From Rhizobium ruizarguesonis (GTDB lineage: Bacteria; Pseudomonadota; Alphaproteobacteria; Rhizobiales; Rhizobiaceae), in NCBI RefSeq assembly GCF_012349115.1, contig NZ_PQIG01000096.1, positions 1 through 62,552 of the forward strand: 62,552 nt of DNA, read 5' to 3'. The notes beneath the pieces are model-generated. The model saw only the letters and a list, made by a program, of their open reading frames with translations, was not told the origin of the DNA and did not search any database. Positions 24,515 to 32,223 of the stretch are shown piece after piece; position 1 is the stretch's first letter; every line of letters begins with the position of its first letter. The translations under genes were made by a program, and so were the position numbers.

Positions 24515-25127
24515 GGCGGCGATGAAGCTTTACTATTGCGAGACGCTCAATCCTCGCAAGGCCTGCGCCGCTGCCCGTTTTCTTAAAGCCGACGTCGAGT
24601 TCATAAGGATTGACCTCGCAAGCGGGGAGCAGCGTACGGCGGAATTCCTGGCTCTCAACCCGAACGGGAAGGTCCCTGTGCTACAGGATGACGCCGGAAC
24701 TTTGTGGGAAGCGAATGCCATCATGTGTCGGCTATCTGACAGTGTTGCCTCGGATTTCTGGCCGCACGACCACAGGCAGATCGACGTCCTCCGGTGGCTG
24801 AGCTGGGACGCCAGTCATTTCACCCGGCACGGTGCAACGCTGTGGTTTGAAACCTTGATCAAACCGTTGTTCGGCGGGGAGCCTGACGTCGCCGCGATCG
24901 AAGATGCGAAGACGAGTTTTCGACTCCATGCTCGCGTGCTCGACGACCATTTGGCCGCGAACAGCGTCGCGGTGGGGAAGACACTGACTGTTGCAGATTT
25001 CGCATTGGCCGCTGCCCTTCCTTATGCGAGTTCCGCTGAGATTCCACTTGCCGAGTTTCGCCATATCGAGGCGTGGTACGAACGGCTTGAGCAACTCGAT
25101 GCGTGGCGAAACCCTTTCCCGGCCTAA
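24507..25127 (+). CDS. glutathione S-transferase family protein
   Basis: A 206-aa GST. N-terminal thioredoxin-like domain: MKLYYCETLNPRKACAAARF, EFLALNPNGKVPVLQDDAGT with the cis-Pro VPVL, and LWEANAIMCRLSD for gamma-Glu contact. C-terminal helical domain: GKTLTVADFALAAALPYAS (the N-capping TVADF motif). Cytosolic; conjugates or reduces an unknown substrate with glutathione. The ATG overlaps the SRPBCC gene by eight bases. Last gene of the operon. Confidence 0.9.
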   Translation: MSKAAMKLYYCETLNPRKACAAARFLKADVEFIRIDLASGEQRTAEFLALNPNGKVPVLQDDAGTLWEANAIMCRLSDSVASDFWPHDHRQIDVLRWLSWDASHFTRHGATLWFETLIKPLFGGEPDVAAIEDAKTSFRLHARVLDDHLAANSVAVGKTLTVADFALAAALPYASSAEIPLAEFRHIEAWYERLEQLDAWRNPFPA

Positions 25128-25261
25128 CGAGGTACGGCCGTCTCCGCTTGGTTTGCGCGGCCGGACTATGTTCTCGGCGTTTATCCGGTTGTTGGCCGGC
25201 AGTTCCGCCCGTGGCGCCCCCACCCTTCGCCTTGTCGTCATCATTTGCGCAGGTGGTGGCA

Positions 25262-25349
25262 GCTATTTTTGCTAAGCATGGCTACGCTTTTCACAAATAA
25301 TTCAAACCTTGTGTCGGTTTGAGGCTATGCTATTTTACTAAGTATGGCT
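25262..25349. repeat. imperfect direct repeat upstream of and into abiEi
   Basis: GCTATTTTTGCTAAGCATGG (25262) and GCTATTTTACTAAGTATGGC (25329) are copies with one indel and one or two substitutions. The second copy includes the abiEi start codon. AbiEi antitoxins autoregulate through repeats upstream of their gene, so this may be the operator; the first copy would also create a false start. Confidence 0.4.
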
Positions 25350-26144
25350 GAGCAAAAAGTCGGAAAGCTAAACCAACTCGAACGGACCCTCCCAGAGGGC
25401 CTGCTGGCCGATGCGGCTTGGATGGAGCGGCATGGCTATTCTACGAGCCTGCGCAGCCAGTACGTATCCGCCGGATGGCTGGTTCAGCCCGTGAGGGGAA
25501 CATATAAGCGCCCACTCGGCGAACTCGACTGGCAGAAAACCGTCGTTTCTCTCCAGAGGCTTATGGGACACGCCCTTACGGTCGGCGGGCGTACCGCGCT
25601 GGACCTTCAGGGTTTCAGCCATTATTTGTCCCCGACTGGCCCGTCAACGATCCACCTATATGGAAGGGAATCGCCTCCGGGCTGGCTCTCCAAACTTCCA
25701 TTGAAAGAGTCCTTCCGATTTCACAGGTCGCAGGTGCTGTTCACAACTCTTGCGGCCGAGAAGGACGGGTTGCAGGCCGGCACGCTGCGGGAATTGCCCG
25801 GGCCATCGGATTGGCCGCTTGTGGCTTCGACGCCGGAGCGTGCGTTACTCGAAATCCTCGGCGAGCTACCCGGTCACGAGAGCTTTCACCTCGTCGACAT
25901 GATGGTCCAAAGTCTGAATACCTTAAGCCCGCGGCGTCTGCAGACGCTGCTTGCGGATTGCCGGAACGTAAAGGTCAAGCGGCTGTTCTTCTTCTTTGCC
26001 GATCGCCATGCGCCGCCCTGGCTGAGGCAGATAAACCGCGAGGAGATCAGCCTTGGCAGCGGCAAGCGTATGCTCGTCAAAGGCGGGAAGCTGGACCCGA
26101 AATACCTCATAACCGTGCCGGAGGACCTTGGTGCCCCTGAATGA
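25344..26144 (+). CDS. abiEi: AbiEi-type antitoxin / transcriptional regulator
   Basis: A 266-aa protein of the AbiEi (type IV antitoxin) family. The N-terminal winged helix includes LLADAAWMERHGYSTSLRSQ and YVSAGWLVQPVRGTYKRP; the central part has LTVGGRTALDLQGFSHYL, typical of the family, and WPLVASTPERALLEILGELP; the end is VKGGKLDPKYLITVPEDL. AbiEi binds its own promoter repeats and counters the AbiEii nucleotidyltransferase. Here AbiEii is missing except for its first codons, so this is an orphan antitoxin. Intact length. Confidence 0.85.
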   Translation: MAEQKVGKLNQLERTLPEGLLADAAWMERHGYSTSLRSQYVSAGWLVQPVRGTYKRPLGELDWQKTVVSLQRLMGHALTVGGRTALDLQGFSHYLSPTGPSTIHLYGRESPPGWLSKLPLKESFRFHRSQVLFTTLAAEKDGLQAGTLRELPGPSDWPLVASTPERALLEILGELPGHESFHLVDMMVQSLNTLSPRRLQTLLADCRNVKVKRLFFFFADRHAPPWLRQINREEISLGSGKRMLVKGGKLDPKYLITVPEDLGAPE

Positions 26145-26331
26145 TCGCTACGTCGAAGGGACCGGAGGCATGGGTATTTCAGCTCCATTAAATTTGTCCG
26201 TCATCAAAACGACGGCATTTCGCACTTCCGAGCTTTTGCGATTCAGACAACTGACTGTTGTTTCGAGTTTTGTCACGGCAGCACGGCTCACCAGAGGGCG
26301 TAGGCAAATTGCGCTTCAACAAAAACGATGA
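26131..26331 (+). pseudogene. AbiEii toxin, only the first codons remain
   Basis: Overlapping the end of abiEi, the next frame begins VPLNDRYVE, the usual N-terminus of AbiEii proteins ((M)xLNDRYVxQ...). After nine codons it changes to unrelated sequence (GTGGMGISAPLNLSVIKTTA) and ends. The nucleotidyltransferase motif GGTAIN and the rest of the toxin are absent. Explained best by a deletion that removed the toxin but kept the antitoxin. Confidence 0.5.
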
Positions 26332-26418
26332 TGTTCAGCGACGTTGAGCGATATGACCAGCGCTCCTCGCGACCTTTGAATGGCCGACTACGAAGATCCA
26401 GGCTTCTGTCCCCGGCAC

Positions 26419-27081
26419 CTATCGTTTTGAGATAGGAAGCCGTTCCCCGGCTCTTACCGCGCCTTTCAGTCGATTGTCAGATGGCGCTAATGGGCAGACA
26501 TAGCGGGGCGAATAGGCGCACGAAGGAAAATAGGAGAAGTTGAAATCCAGCACTAGTGTGCTGTCTGGCCTGACAATCCCGAGATCTGCTCCCTTGATGG
26601 TGTCGAGGAGATATCGACCACCGCCATACGTCTCGGTCCCGGAGGTCGCGTCGGCAAACGGCAGGAACACGCCACCGCCGTACCCCTCAATCCAGTAAAG
26701 GGTCAATTCGCCACCCAATCTGGCCTCCAGCCCGCTTGTACGGCCGAACGCATGCATCGACAGGTCGCCATCCACCCCTGTTGCGACGGTTATCTGTTCC
26801 AACGTTACTGGGGCAAGCTGTACCGTCATGCGCAACGAGGGATCGTAAGGAAAGGTCGTCGGTCCTTTGAACGTCGTGCGGTCCGCCGGTTCAATTGGCG
26901 ACTGAGGATGGTCGCGAAACATGGTCGAACGCGTATCGCACCAAAGCCGCCAGGCAGCAGCCGCATCTGGGCTGAAACGTATCTCGTAATAGAGATTTGC
27001 GATCTTCTCGCGCCACTCCCACAGCTGGATAGTTTCGTTCAAATCAGAACCTCCCATGTCGGAGATCATGTCCTCGTTCAT
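26419..27081 (-). CDS. DUF1684 domain protein
   Basis: A 220-aa protein: LWEWREKIANLYYEIRFSPD, DPSLRMTVQLAPVTLEQI, then GELTLYWIEGYGGGVFLPFA and DATSGTETYGGGRYLLDT, ending FNFSYFPSCAYSPRYVCPLA. LPFxDxTSGxxTYGGGRYLxD and FNxxYxPxCAY are the DUF1684 signatures. The family's activity is unknown. I chose MNEDMISDMGGSDLN as start; 26 upstream codons are open but unlike the family. Confidence 0.88.
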   Translation of the reverse strand: MNEDMISDMGGSDLNETIQLWEWREKIANLYYEIRFSPDAAAAWRLWCDTRSTMFRDHPQSPIEPADRTTFKGPTTFPYDPSLRMTVQLAPVTLEQITVATGVDGDLSMHAFGRTSGLEARLGGELTLYWIEGYGGGVFLPFADATSGTETYGGGRYLLDTIKGADLGIVRPDSTLVLDFNFSYFPSCAYSPRYVCPLAPSDNRLKGAVRAGERLPISKR

Positions 27082-27311
27082 CGAACGCTCGCCCAACCAT
27101 CTCGTTGAAACTTTACTTGCCAGATTTGCTCTGCCTACATGTCGATTTGCGATGCACATTTGGGTGCCATGTCAACGAGGACTAGACCACAACAAAAAGT
27201 CCTCGACCAGCCGCCATCCCGATCCATTCGCTCGCTTCGCTGAACCCCATCCGGTTTTGCCCGCTGCAAGAAATCTATGAATTCAGAGCTACTTGCCGAA
27301 GCTCTGTTCTT

Positions 27312-27545
27312 TTGCCAACGCGGTTCTTCACCGGGATGAACGGTCTCATCTCGGCAAATGCAATCTCCGGAGCGCTTGCAGACTTCCCGACGCGAGCCGG
27401 CGCGGTATCCGCGCTGATGGGTGCGATCCAGTGCGGTAGCGGCGTCATCGGATCGGCGATCGCAGGAACTCTTGCCGATGGGACGCCGTGGCCGATGGGC
27501 TTTGTCATCACGGTTGCCGGTGTCGGATGCTTCGTGAGCGCCCGG
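27312..27545 (+). pseudogene. Bcr/CflA-type multidrug MFS transporter, 3' fragment
   Basis: The frame reads TRFFTGMNGLISANAISGAL, ADFPTRAGAVSALMGAIQCG and SGVIGSAIAGTLADGTPWPM, the last three transmembrane segments of a Bcr/CflA-family drug:H+ antiporter (GAxSAxxGxxQxxxG). Everything upstream is missing and there is no start. The proS gene follows on the other strand. Confidence 0.7.
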
Positions 27546-27576
27546 CGGGTCCATCGTAGAGCTGGTTTGGTTGACG

Positions 27577-29127
27577 CTAATACGCGCGCGCTACAATTAT
27601 CTCCTCTACCCCTGCCTGTCCGGTGAACAGGCATCGCTTGAACGATGCGGGCTGGTCGAGCGGCGCATTGCGGATTGTGAGTTTCAGCTTTTTCAGGAGA
27701 TCCACTATCTTTGTGAGGTCGTCGCCCGTAGGTTTGGACCACGAGCAGCGTACCCATCCTTTCGCCTCGCTGGAATCGTCGTCATCGTCGGATGCTTCGC
27801 CAAAATAGGATTTAAGTGCCTCGAAGCTGTCGATATCGGTTCGGATATTGGTATGAAGCCGAGCTTTCGCCTCGTCAAAAAGAGCTTGCTGAATATCCAC
27901 GAGAAGGGACGGCACGGCGGCGATGAACTCGGCCAACGACACGGTTTCGGATGTCATCGCGCCACCGTCGCGGAGCTTGTCACGGCGCATGAAGCTCACG
28001 ACATGACCAGCGGCGTCCCGCGGCCCGATTTCGCAAATAATCGGGGCACCACGTTTGACCCAGTTCCAACGCTTATCGGCGCTCTTGGTGAGCTTTTTGT
28101 CTACAAATGCACGGACGGGCATGCCGAAGCACGTTTCCGACCGAAGGCCCCGCAGAATCTCGTCACAGAACGTGAGAACCGCCGCGTCTTCCGGCTTATC
28201 GCGATGGATGGGCACGATGACCACCTGACGGGGCGCAACTGCCGGAGGGCACCGGAGGCCATCATCATCACCATGGGCCATAATGATGCCGCCAATCATC
28301 CTCGTCGAGAGCCCCCAACTTGAGGTATGGCAATAGCTGTCGCCGCCATCCTTGTTCTGGAACTTGATGTTCTGCGCGGTGGCGAAATGGGTTCCCAGAT
28401 AATGGGCGGTGCCAGCTTGAAGCGCCTTGCCATCCTGCATCATCGCTTCGATGGAATAGGTATTATCAGCCCCGGGGAAACGCTCGTGCTCCGGCTTCTC
28501 GCCAGCGACCACAGGAATCGCGAGGACGTTTTCGGCAAAGGCGCGATACAGTTCTAGCGCGTCGCGCGTGCTTTCCCGCGCCTCCGCTTCATCGGCATGA
28601 GCGGAATGGCCTTCCTGCCAAAGGAACTCGGCCGTCCGAAGGAACAGGCGTGTTCTCATTTCCCAACGGACAACATTTGCCCATTGGTTGATGCGTAGCG
28701 GGAGGTCCCGATAGCTCTGAATCCATCTTTGGAAGGAATCCCCAATAATTGTCTCGGATGTCGGCCGAACTATAAGCGGGTCTCCGAGCCTGGCGTCGGG
28801 ATCAAGCTCTAGCTTGCCATCGATGTTCCTCAGCCTGTGGTGAGTGACCACCGCCATTTCCTTGGCGAACCCTTCAACGTGTTCGGCCTCCTTGGCGATA
28901 AAGCTCATGGGAATAAACAGGGGGAAGTAGCAGTTCTCAAATCCAAATGCCTTGATACGGTCATCAAGCTGGCGCTGCAAAAGCTCCCAAATACCGTACC
29001 CCCATGGCTTAATGACCATGCAGCCCCGCACTGGGGAAAGTTCGGCCATGTCAGCATCCCGGACGACCGACTGGTACCATTCAGGAAAGTTTTGGGTGCG
29101 GGTTACTTTAAGGGCGAACTTCTGCAT
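27577..29127 (-). CDS. proS: proline--tRNA ligase, type 3 (archaeal/eukaryotic-like)
   Basis: A class II synthetase of about 516 aa that charges tRNA-Pro. N-terminal: DMAELSPVRGCMVIKPWGYG then IWELLQRQLD (motif 1 region); LIVRPTSETIIGDSFQRWIQ; motif 2 at RWEMRTRLFLRTAEFLWQEG; motif 3 at SSWGLSTRMIGGIIMAHGDD. The C-terminal zinc-type domain ends FTGQAGVEEIIVARAY with the conserved terminal Tyr. There is no INS editing domain, so this is the type 3 form, unlike the usual alphaproteobacterial short bacterial-type ProRS. It is an accessory second copy in an island of relics. I chose MQKFALKV; a TTG five codons upstream is possible. Confidence 0.93.
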   Translation of the reverse strand: MQKFALKVTRTQNFPEWYQSVVRDADMAELSPVRGCMVIKPWGYGIWELLQRQLDDRIKAFGFENCYFPLFIPMSFIAKEAEHVEGFAKEMAVVTHHRLRNIDGKLELDPDARLGDPLIVRPTSETIIGDSFQRWIQSYRDLPLRINQWANVVRWEMRTRLFLRTAEFLWQEGHSAHADEAEARESTRDALELYRAFAENVLAIPVVAGEKPEHERFPGADNTYSIEAMMQDGKALQAGTAHYLGTHFATAQNIKFQNKDGGDSYCHTSSWGLSTRMIGGIIMAHGDDDGLRCPPAVAPRQVVIVPIHRDKPEDAAVLTFCDEILRGLRSETCFGMPVRAFVDKKLTKSADKRWNWVKRGAPIICEIGPRDAAGHVVSFMRRDKLRDGGAMTSETVSLAEFIAAVPSLLVDIQQALFDEAKARLHTNIRTDIDSFEALKSYFGEASDDDDDSSEAKGWVRCSWSKPTGDDLTKIVDLLKKLKLTIRNAPLDQPASFKRCLFTGQAGVEEIIVARAY

Positions 29128-29256
29128 TCGGTCGAAATCCAAATTAGATTAGTGATGTAAATTTTGGGGACGGAACCGACATCGAATCGTTCACGTCCTT
29201 TTGTCTAGCATGTTGGCGAATCCACCCATTGCAGGGTCGTTCAGCTAGCCCGGTCG

Positions 29257-29517
29257 ACGTTCGTGATTTGCCTGCCGCGCATCTATGCTGGGTATCATTA
29301 TGCGACCGACATCCTGGGTGGCGCTTTTGTAGGCGTGTGCACAGCCCTTCTCGTTGCGCGCCCTCTTCAGAAGCTATCGATGCTGTCTGTGCTAGCGGTT
29401 GAGGAGCGCTTTCCAGGTTTGTTCTTCTCTGGTTTCTTTGTCATATCTTGTGAATTCGTGACGCAGTTCGACGAGCTGCGGCTCGTCGGAAGGGCCATTC
29501 AACACCTCATCTCGTAA
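29257..29517 (+). pseudogene. PAP2-family phosphatase, 3' fragment
   Basis: RIYAGYHYATDILGGAFVGV is the last PAP2 phosphatase motif (SRxxxxxHxxxDxxxG, here R.Y.G.HY.TDILGG), with the catalytic His. The first two motifs are missing and there is no plausible start. The following residues include a hydrophobic segment CTALLVARPL. A truncated membrane lipid phosphatase. Confidence 0.65.
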
Positions 29518-29531
29518 TTGCAAGTTCGACT

Positions 29532-29645
29532 AGCTCGGATAAACGGCACATGCTTCCACTGCAGGCCGTTCCGGATCACATAGACGATGCCGCTCACCAC
29601 CCGCCGGTCGTCGACCCGCGCTGCCCCATGCGACAGCGGGAAATG
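29532..29645 (-). mobile_element. IS5-family transposase fragment
   Basis: The minus strand reads FPLSHGAARVDDRRVVSGIV then YVIRNGLQWKHVP, the N-terminal part of an IS5-type transposase (FFP.SHG..RVDDRRV.SGI.YV..NG..W). Both sides are lost. It abuts the PAP2 fragment and the SNase-like gene. Confidence 0.65.
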
Positions 29646-29811
29646 CGGCCATAATCGAGATGGCGGCCCACGCGATCGACGATCGAGACCAACGAAGCGC
29701 GCTCATAGGAGGCTGTGAGCAGGCAAGAGAATATATAGAAGAGCTGCTTGAAATGATGAGGAGCATTCCGAGGGGCGAGCCAATCATGGCCATGAACGAG
29801 TAGATATTGTG

Positions 29812-30201
29812 ATGATTGCTGGACTCATCATCTGCGCATCGCTGAGCGTCGTCGACGGCGAAATGCGATGGGCAGAATATGCGACTGCTGGGGAAGGTGT
29901 TCCGTTCGTCTCGGGCATTGATACGCCGGAGATCGGATCGCACGCAAAGTGCATCAGGGAACGGAAGCTAGGACAGATCGCCAAGGGAAGACTGAAAGAG
30001 CTTTTGGCTGAAAAGGGGTTGCGGATCGTCGCGAGTGGCTCGGTGGACCGAACGCCTTCACACCGGCCGCTCGTCAACATCTATCGAGCGAATGGGGAAG
30101 AGATCGGCATGAAGCTGTTCAAGGAGGGCTTCGCGTGGACCTGGAGCCCAAAGCAGCGAAATGATTGGTGTGATGCGCCCGTCAATCAGCAGATCGAATG
30201 A
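29812..30201 (+). CDS. SNase-like protein with altered active site
   Basis: A 129-codon open frame of the thermonuclease family. It reads GLIICASLSVVDG, then a foreign stretch EMRWAEYATA, then GEGVPFVSGIDTPEIGSHAK, LKELLAEKGLRIVASGSVDR, TPSHRPLVNIYRANGEE and KEGFAWTWSPKQRNDWC. Comparison with the 21.3 kb copy shows an 8-base deletion after GACGGCG and the same one-base loss in the G-run; together these restore the frame but replace the DGDTVK and RLL segments. The normal Ca2+ Asp and catalytic Arg are therefore missing, so it is probably inactive though still open. GTG at 29809 is an alternative start. Confidence 0.6.
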   Translation: MIAGLIICASLSVVDGEMRWAEYATAGEGVPFVSGIDTPEIGSHAKCIRERKLGQIAKGRLKELLAEKGLRIVASGSVDRTPSHRPLVNIYRANGEEIGMKLFKEGFAWTWSPKQRNDWCDAPVNQQIE

Positions 30202-30263
30202 TTTTTGTTCGTGGTGGAGGTGTGCCTTGCCGATGTGGTGTGGAAAGCGAATGCGGCGGCACG

Positions 30264-30689
30264 TCAGAGTTTATAGGAGAACATCACAATCGGCTCGGCT
30301 GCGGCGCCCCGACCTTCGTAGAGGGCGCGAGCGGCATTGTTCTCGGTGTCTGTAACGATCCACGCTTGGTCACATTCCAACGTTTTGCCCCACGCCAAGA
30401 CCTCGTCGAGGAGGCGTCGCGCAACACCACGCCGCTGGAAAGGCGGAGCCACGCCAAGATTGTCGATGTAGACATCCGACGCTCGATCGGGGTGGCTGTG
30501 AACGTAGGCCGCGATCTGGCCGATAACCTGCTTTTCGCAAACCGCAATGATCATCAGGTGCCCTGACGACTTCAAATAGGTCGCAAGCCGCTGGGCGTTA
30601 ATTTCCTGGTCGAAAACCTCTTCCGCAATGTTTTCAAGCAGCCCAACAGTATCTCGCGTGAGCCGACAGGTTGTGATCACTTCCGGCAT
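30264..30689 (-). CDS. GNAT family N-acetyltransferase
   Basis: A 141-aa GNAT protein. The acetyl-CoA loop is VAPPFQRRGVARRLLDEV (Q/R-x-x-G-x-A/G) near residues 80-98, preceded by VYIDNLGVA. The C-terminal part, ECDQAWIVTDTENNAARALY, with EGRGAAAEPIVMFSYKL resembles AAC(3)-I-type aminoglycoside acetyltransferases and their relatives. Uses acetyl-CoA on an amine; substrate unknown and resistance function not shown. Stand-alone gene of normal length. Confidence 0.85.
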   Translation of the reverse strand: MPEVITTCRLTRDTVGLLENIAEEVFDQEINAQRLATYLKSSGHLMIIAVCEKQVIGQIAAYVHSHPDRASDVYIDNLGVAPPFQRRGVARRLLDEVLAWGKTLECDQAWIVTDTENNAARALYEGRGAAAEPIVMFSYKL

Positions 30690-30795
30690 CGCTCAGTGTA
30701 TCCAATACAGATGGCAGCAAGAGGTTAGGCAATATCACCTGATCAAGTTAGTTGGCAACGTGCGCCAGGACGTGGAGCCCGAAGAGGCGGAACTA

Positions 30796-30915
30796 ATGGT
30801 GCGACTGATTAAAGAAAATCTGTCGGCACGGGAACAATATGCTCCGTTGATCGTAAAACCTTCGGGCCGTGCGGAGATTCGTTACACTTCGCTATGCGAC
30901 CCACCTCAACCTTAG
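30796..30915 (+). CDS. very small conserved protein (39 aa)
   Basis: From the ATG at 30796 (after GAAGAGGCGGA) the frame reads MVRLIKENLSAREQYAPLIV then KPSGRAEIRYTSLCDPPQP. A second, shorter copy (NPSAREQKGPLIVKHSGRAE) is at 60206-60289, with the same downstream terminator and the same convergent partner gene. Conservation of SAREQ..PLIVK.SGRAEI in both makes translation plausible. The frame is open upstream, and a longer product starting before 30700 is possible. Function unknown. Confidence 0.45.
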   Translation: MVRLIKENLSAREQYAPLIVKPSGRAEIRYTSLCDPPQP

Positions 30916-30941
30916 CCCCGCTCCGAAGCGGGGTCTTTTTT
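30914..30941. terminator. bidirectional terminator between convergent small genes
   Basis: CCCCGCT and AGCGGGG pair around a four-base loop and are followed by a six-T run on the plus strand. It separates the plus-strand 39-aa gene from the minus-strand holin-like gene. The same stem appears in the 60.3 kb copy. Confidence 0.7.
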
Positions 30942-30955
30942 GGCATTGGCATATC

Positions 30956-31282
30956 TCAATTGATCTTCAGCCAATGCCGTAACGCCGCTACCGCGCCATC
31001 GCTCATATAGGCGACAACCCCGCCGATCGTGAGGCCGGCAAAGGCAATGAGCCCTGAAATCCCGTAGCCGAGAGTCTTCATTTTTTTCCACTCCTCAAGA
31101 GTGGGGGCGACCGCTTCGTGGTTCTTTTCGACGGTGTCCTTGAGGGTTTTGATTTCTTCGCGGATCTGACCATCGACGTTGCTGCTGACGGTTACAGTCA
31201 TGTCGAGCAGATGGATCTGCCTTGCCTGCTCGTCGAGGATTACCTGAGCCGGGACGGAAAGCAGCAGGAGGACGATCGACAA
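30956..31282 (-). CDS. holin-like small membrane protein
   Basis: 108 aa from a TTG: VLLLLSVPAQVILDEQARQI, a coiled segment IREEIKTLKDTVEKNHEAVA, then LGYGISGLIAFAGLTIGGVV and AYMSDGAVAALRHWLKIN. Two hydrophobic segments with a helical middle resemble phage holin-type proteins. I know this C-terminus (SDGAVAAL.HWLKI) from small rhizobial proteins of unknown function. The frame is open upstream (KIVAAPYLDGSIPPWLSIVL) with GTA where a start would be expected, so the natural start may be mutated. C-terminal fragments of relatives occur at 60.1 and 60.4 kb. Confidence 0.55.
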   Translation of the reverse strand: MSIVLLLLSVPAQVILDEQARQIHLLDMTVTVSSNVDGQIREEIKTLKDTVEKNHEAVAPTLEEWKKMKTLGYGISGLIAFAGLTIGGVVAYMSDGAVAALRHWLKIN

Positions 31283-31377
31283 CCACGGTGGGATGCTGCC
31301 GTCGAGATACGGGGCGGCAACTATTTTCCTTACATGCTGCAGTGCGGCCTTAAAACGCCGCGTTCACTCCAGACACC

Positions 31378-31548
31378 CTAGCATTTCACATAAACCGTGT
31401 AGATCCGGGTAGGGCGACCGTCAGATGTGCCCGTCTCGCTCACAGCTTCCTTTACGACGCGTGCGGCAGGGCATTGCGTCTTCTTATAATCGAGAGCGAC
31501 GCGCTCGCGGTTTTGTTTATCGTCCAGATCGTGCCCGACTATGTTTTG
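31378..31548 (-). CDS. small hypothetical protein (56 aa)
   Basis: ATG frame MQNIVGHDLDDKQNRERVAL, DYKKTQCPAARVVKEAVSET and GTSDGRPTRIYTVYVKC. Its ATG lies inside the last codons of the decayed DUF7338-like gene (AAATGCAAAACATAG), which shows an ancestral translational coupling. It precedes the holin-like gene by about 95 bases. Charged, soluble, two Cys. Family unknown. Confidence 0.5.
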   Translation of the reverse strand, partial: QNIVGHDLDDKQNRERVALDYKKTQCPAARVVKEAVSETGTSDGRPTRIYTVYVKC

Positions 31549-31932
31549 CATTTCCGCTTCTCCGGGTTCCAGCCAAGCCAGAGCTTGAGATGGAAACCAA
31601 ACAGCAGCGGGACGTCGCGCTTGACGGTGAAGGCGGAAGCAATGTCCTCGACGCCCAACGCTTCGGATTGCCAGCCGTTGCATGGATTCCGCCACGTCCA
31701 ACGCGTCCGTTGCTACCAGAGTTTGAAGCCGTTGGCGGCAGGGTCGAAGCCCGCGACCTACTGCGGGATATAGCCGTCCAGATCGGCGTCAGCGTCGAGA
31801 ACCACCGCCAGCGGCCGGGAAGAACTGGGCGTGCTTCATTGACCATGCCGCCAGGAATGGCGATTGGGCGGGGGCGAGCAGGACGAGCGCTATGTTGACT
31901 GGGAGATAGATGATGTAGAGCAGAGCAAGCAT
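31536..31932 (-). pseudogene. DUF7338-like small membrane protein, broken by a frameshift and two TAG codons
   Basis: Begins MLALLYIIYLPVNIALVLLA (one membrane helix) and continues PFLAAWSMKHAQFFPAAGGG. The frame then shifts; the next part DADADLDGYIPQ is cut by TAG (31758-31760), continues VAGFDPAANGFKLW, TAG (31713-31715), QRTRWTWRNPCNGWQSEALG, FTVKRDVPLLFGFHLKLWLG and WNPEKRKCKT. The W.W.W.RNP..G core resembles DUF7338. The second TAG sits where TGG (Trp) would fit. A smaller relic of the same family is at 7316-7548. Confidence 0.6.
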
Positions 31933-31993
31933 CGTGAGGCGGACGCTCCGGGTTGTGAATTTTCGGCAGGAGTTCGTTGCCAAAATCCGAGGA

Positions 31994-32134
31994 ATGCCTA
32001 CTTCCCCGTTTTTGTGGAGAGTAAAATTGCTACAGAGTGAAACACGTAAAGCGCTTATGCTCGCCGTCTTGATTGGCGGCGCCTTTTTGATTGCAATTCG
32101 CTACGGCATACATTCCGGCTATCTTTTGCCCTGA
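31994..32134 (+). CDS. possible 46-aa membrane peptide
   Basis: From the ATG at 31994: MPTSPFLWRVKLLQSETRKA then LMLAVLIGGAFLIAIRYGIH. One strong transmembrane segment with a basic start. It lies divergent from the DUF7338-like relic. There is no ribosome site better than GAGG, and no second copy to support it. Confidence 0.3.
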   Translation: MPTSPFLWRVKLLQSETRKALMLAVLIGGAFLIAIRYGIHSGYLLP

Positions 32135-32223
32135 CCGTCAGAGAGAAGCCCCGCCTTGAAGAACCCGTCGATCTGCTGCGGCGTGAAGCCCATCGCGGAC
32201 GGCGACCAGAGAGCGCCGGTGCC

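Noticed and set aside
32140..32220. Minus-strand GALWSPSAMGFTPQQIDGFF-like reading downstream of the arylsulfatase
   Set aside because: It could be the end of a small phage-type protein, but about 25 residues are too few to support a call.
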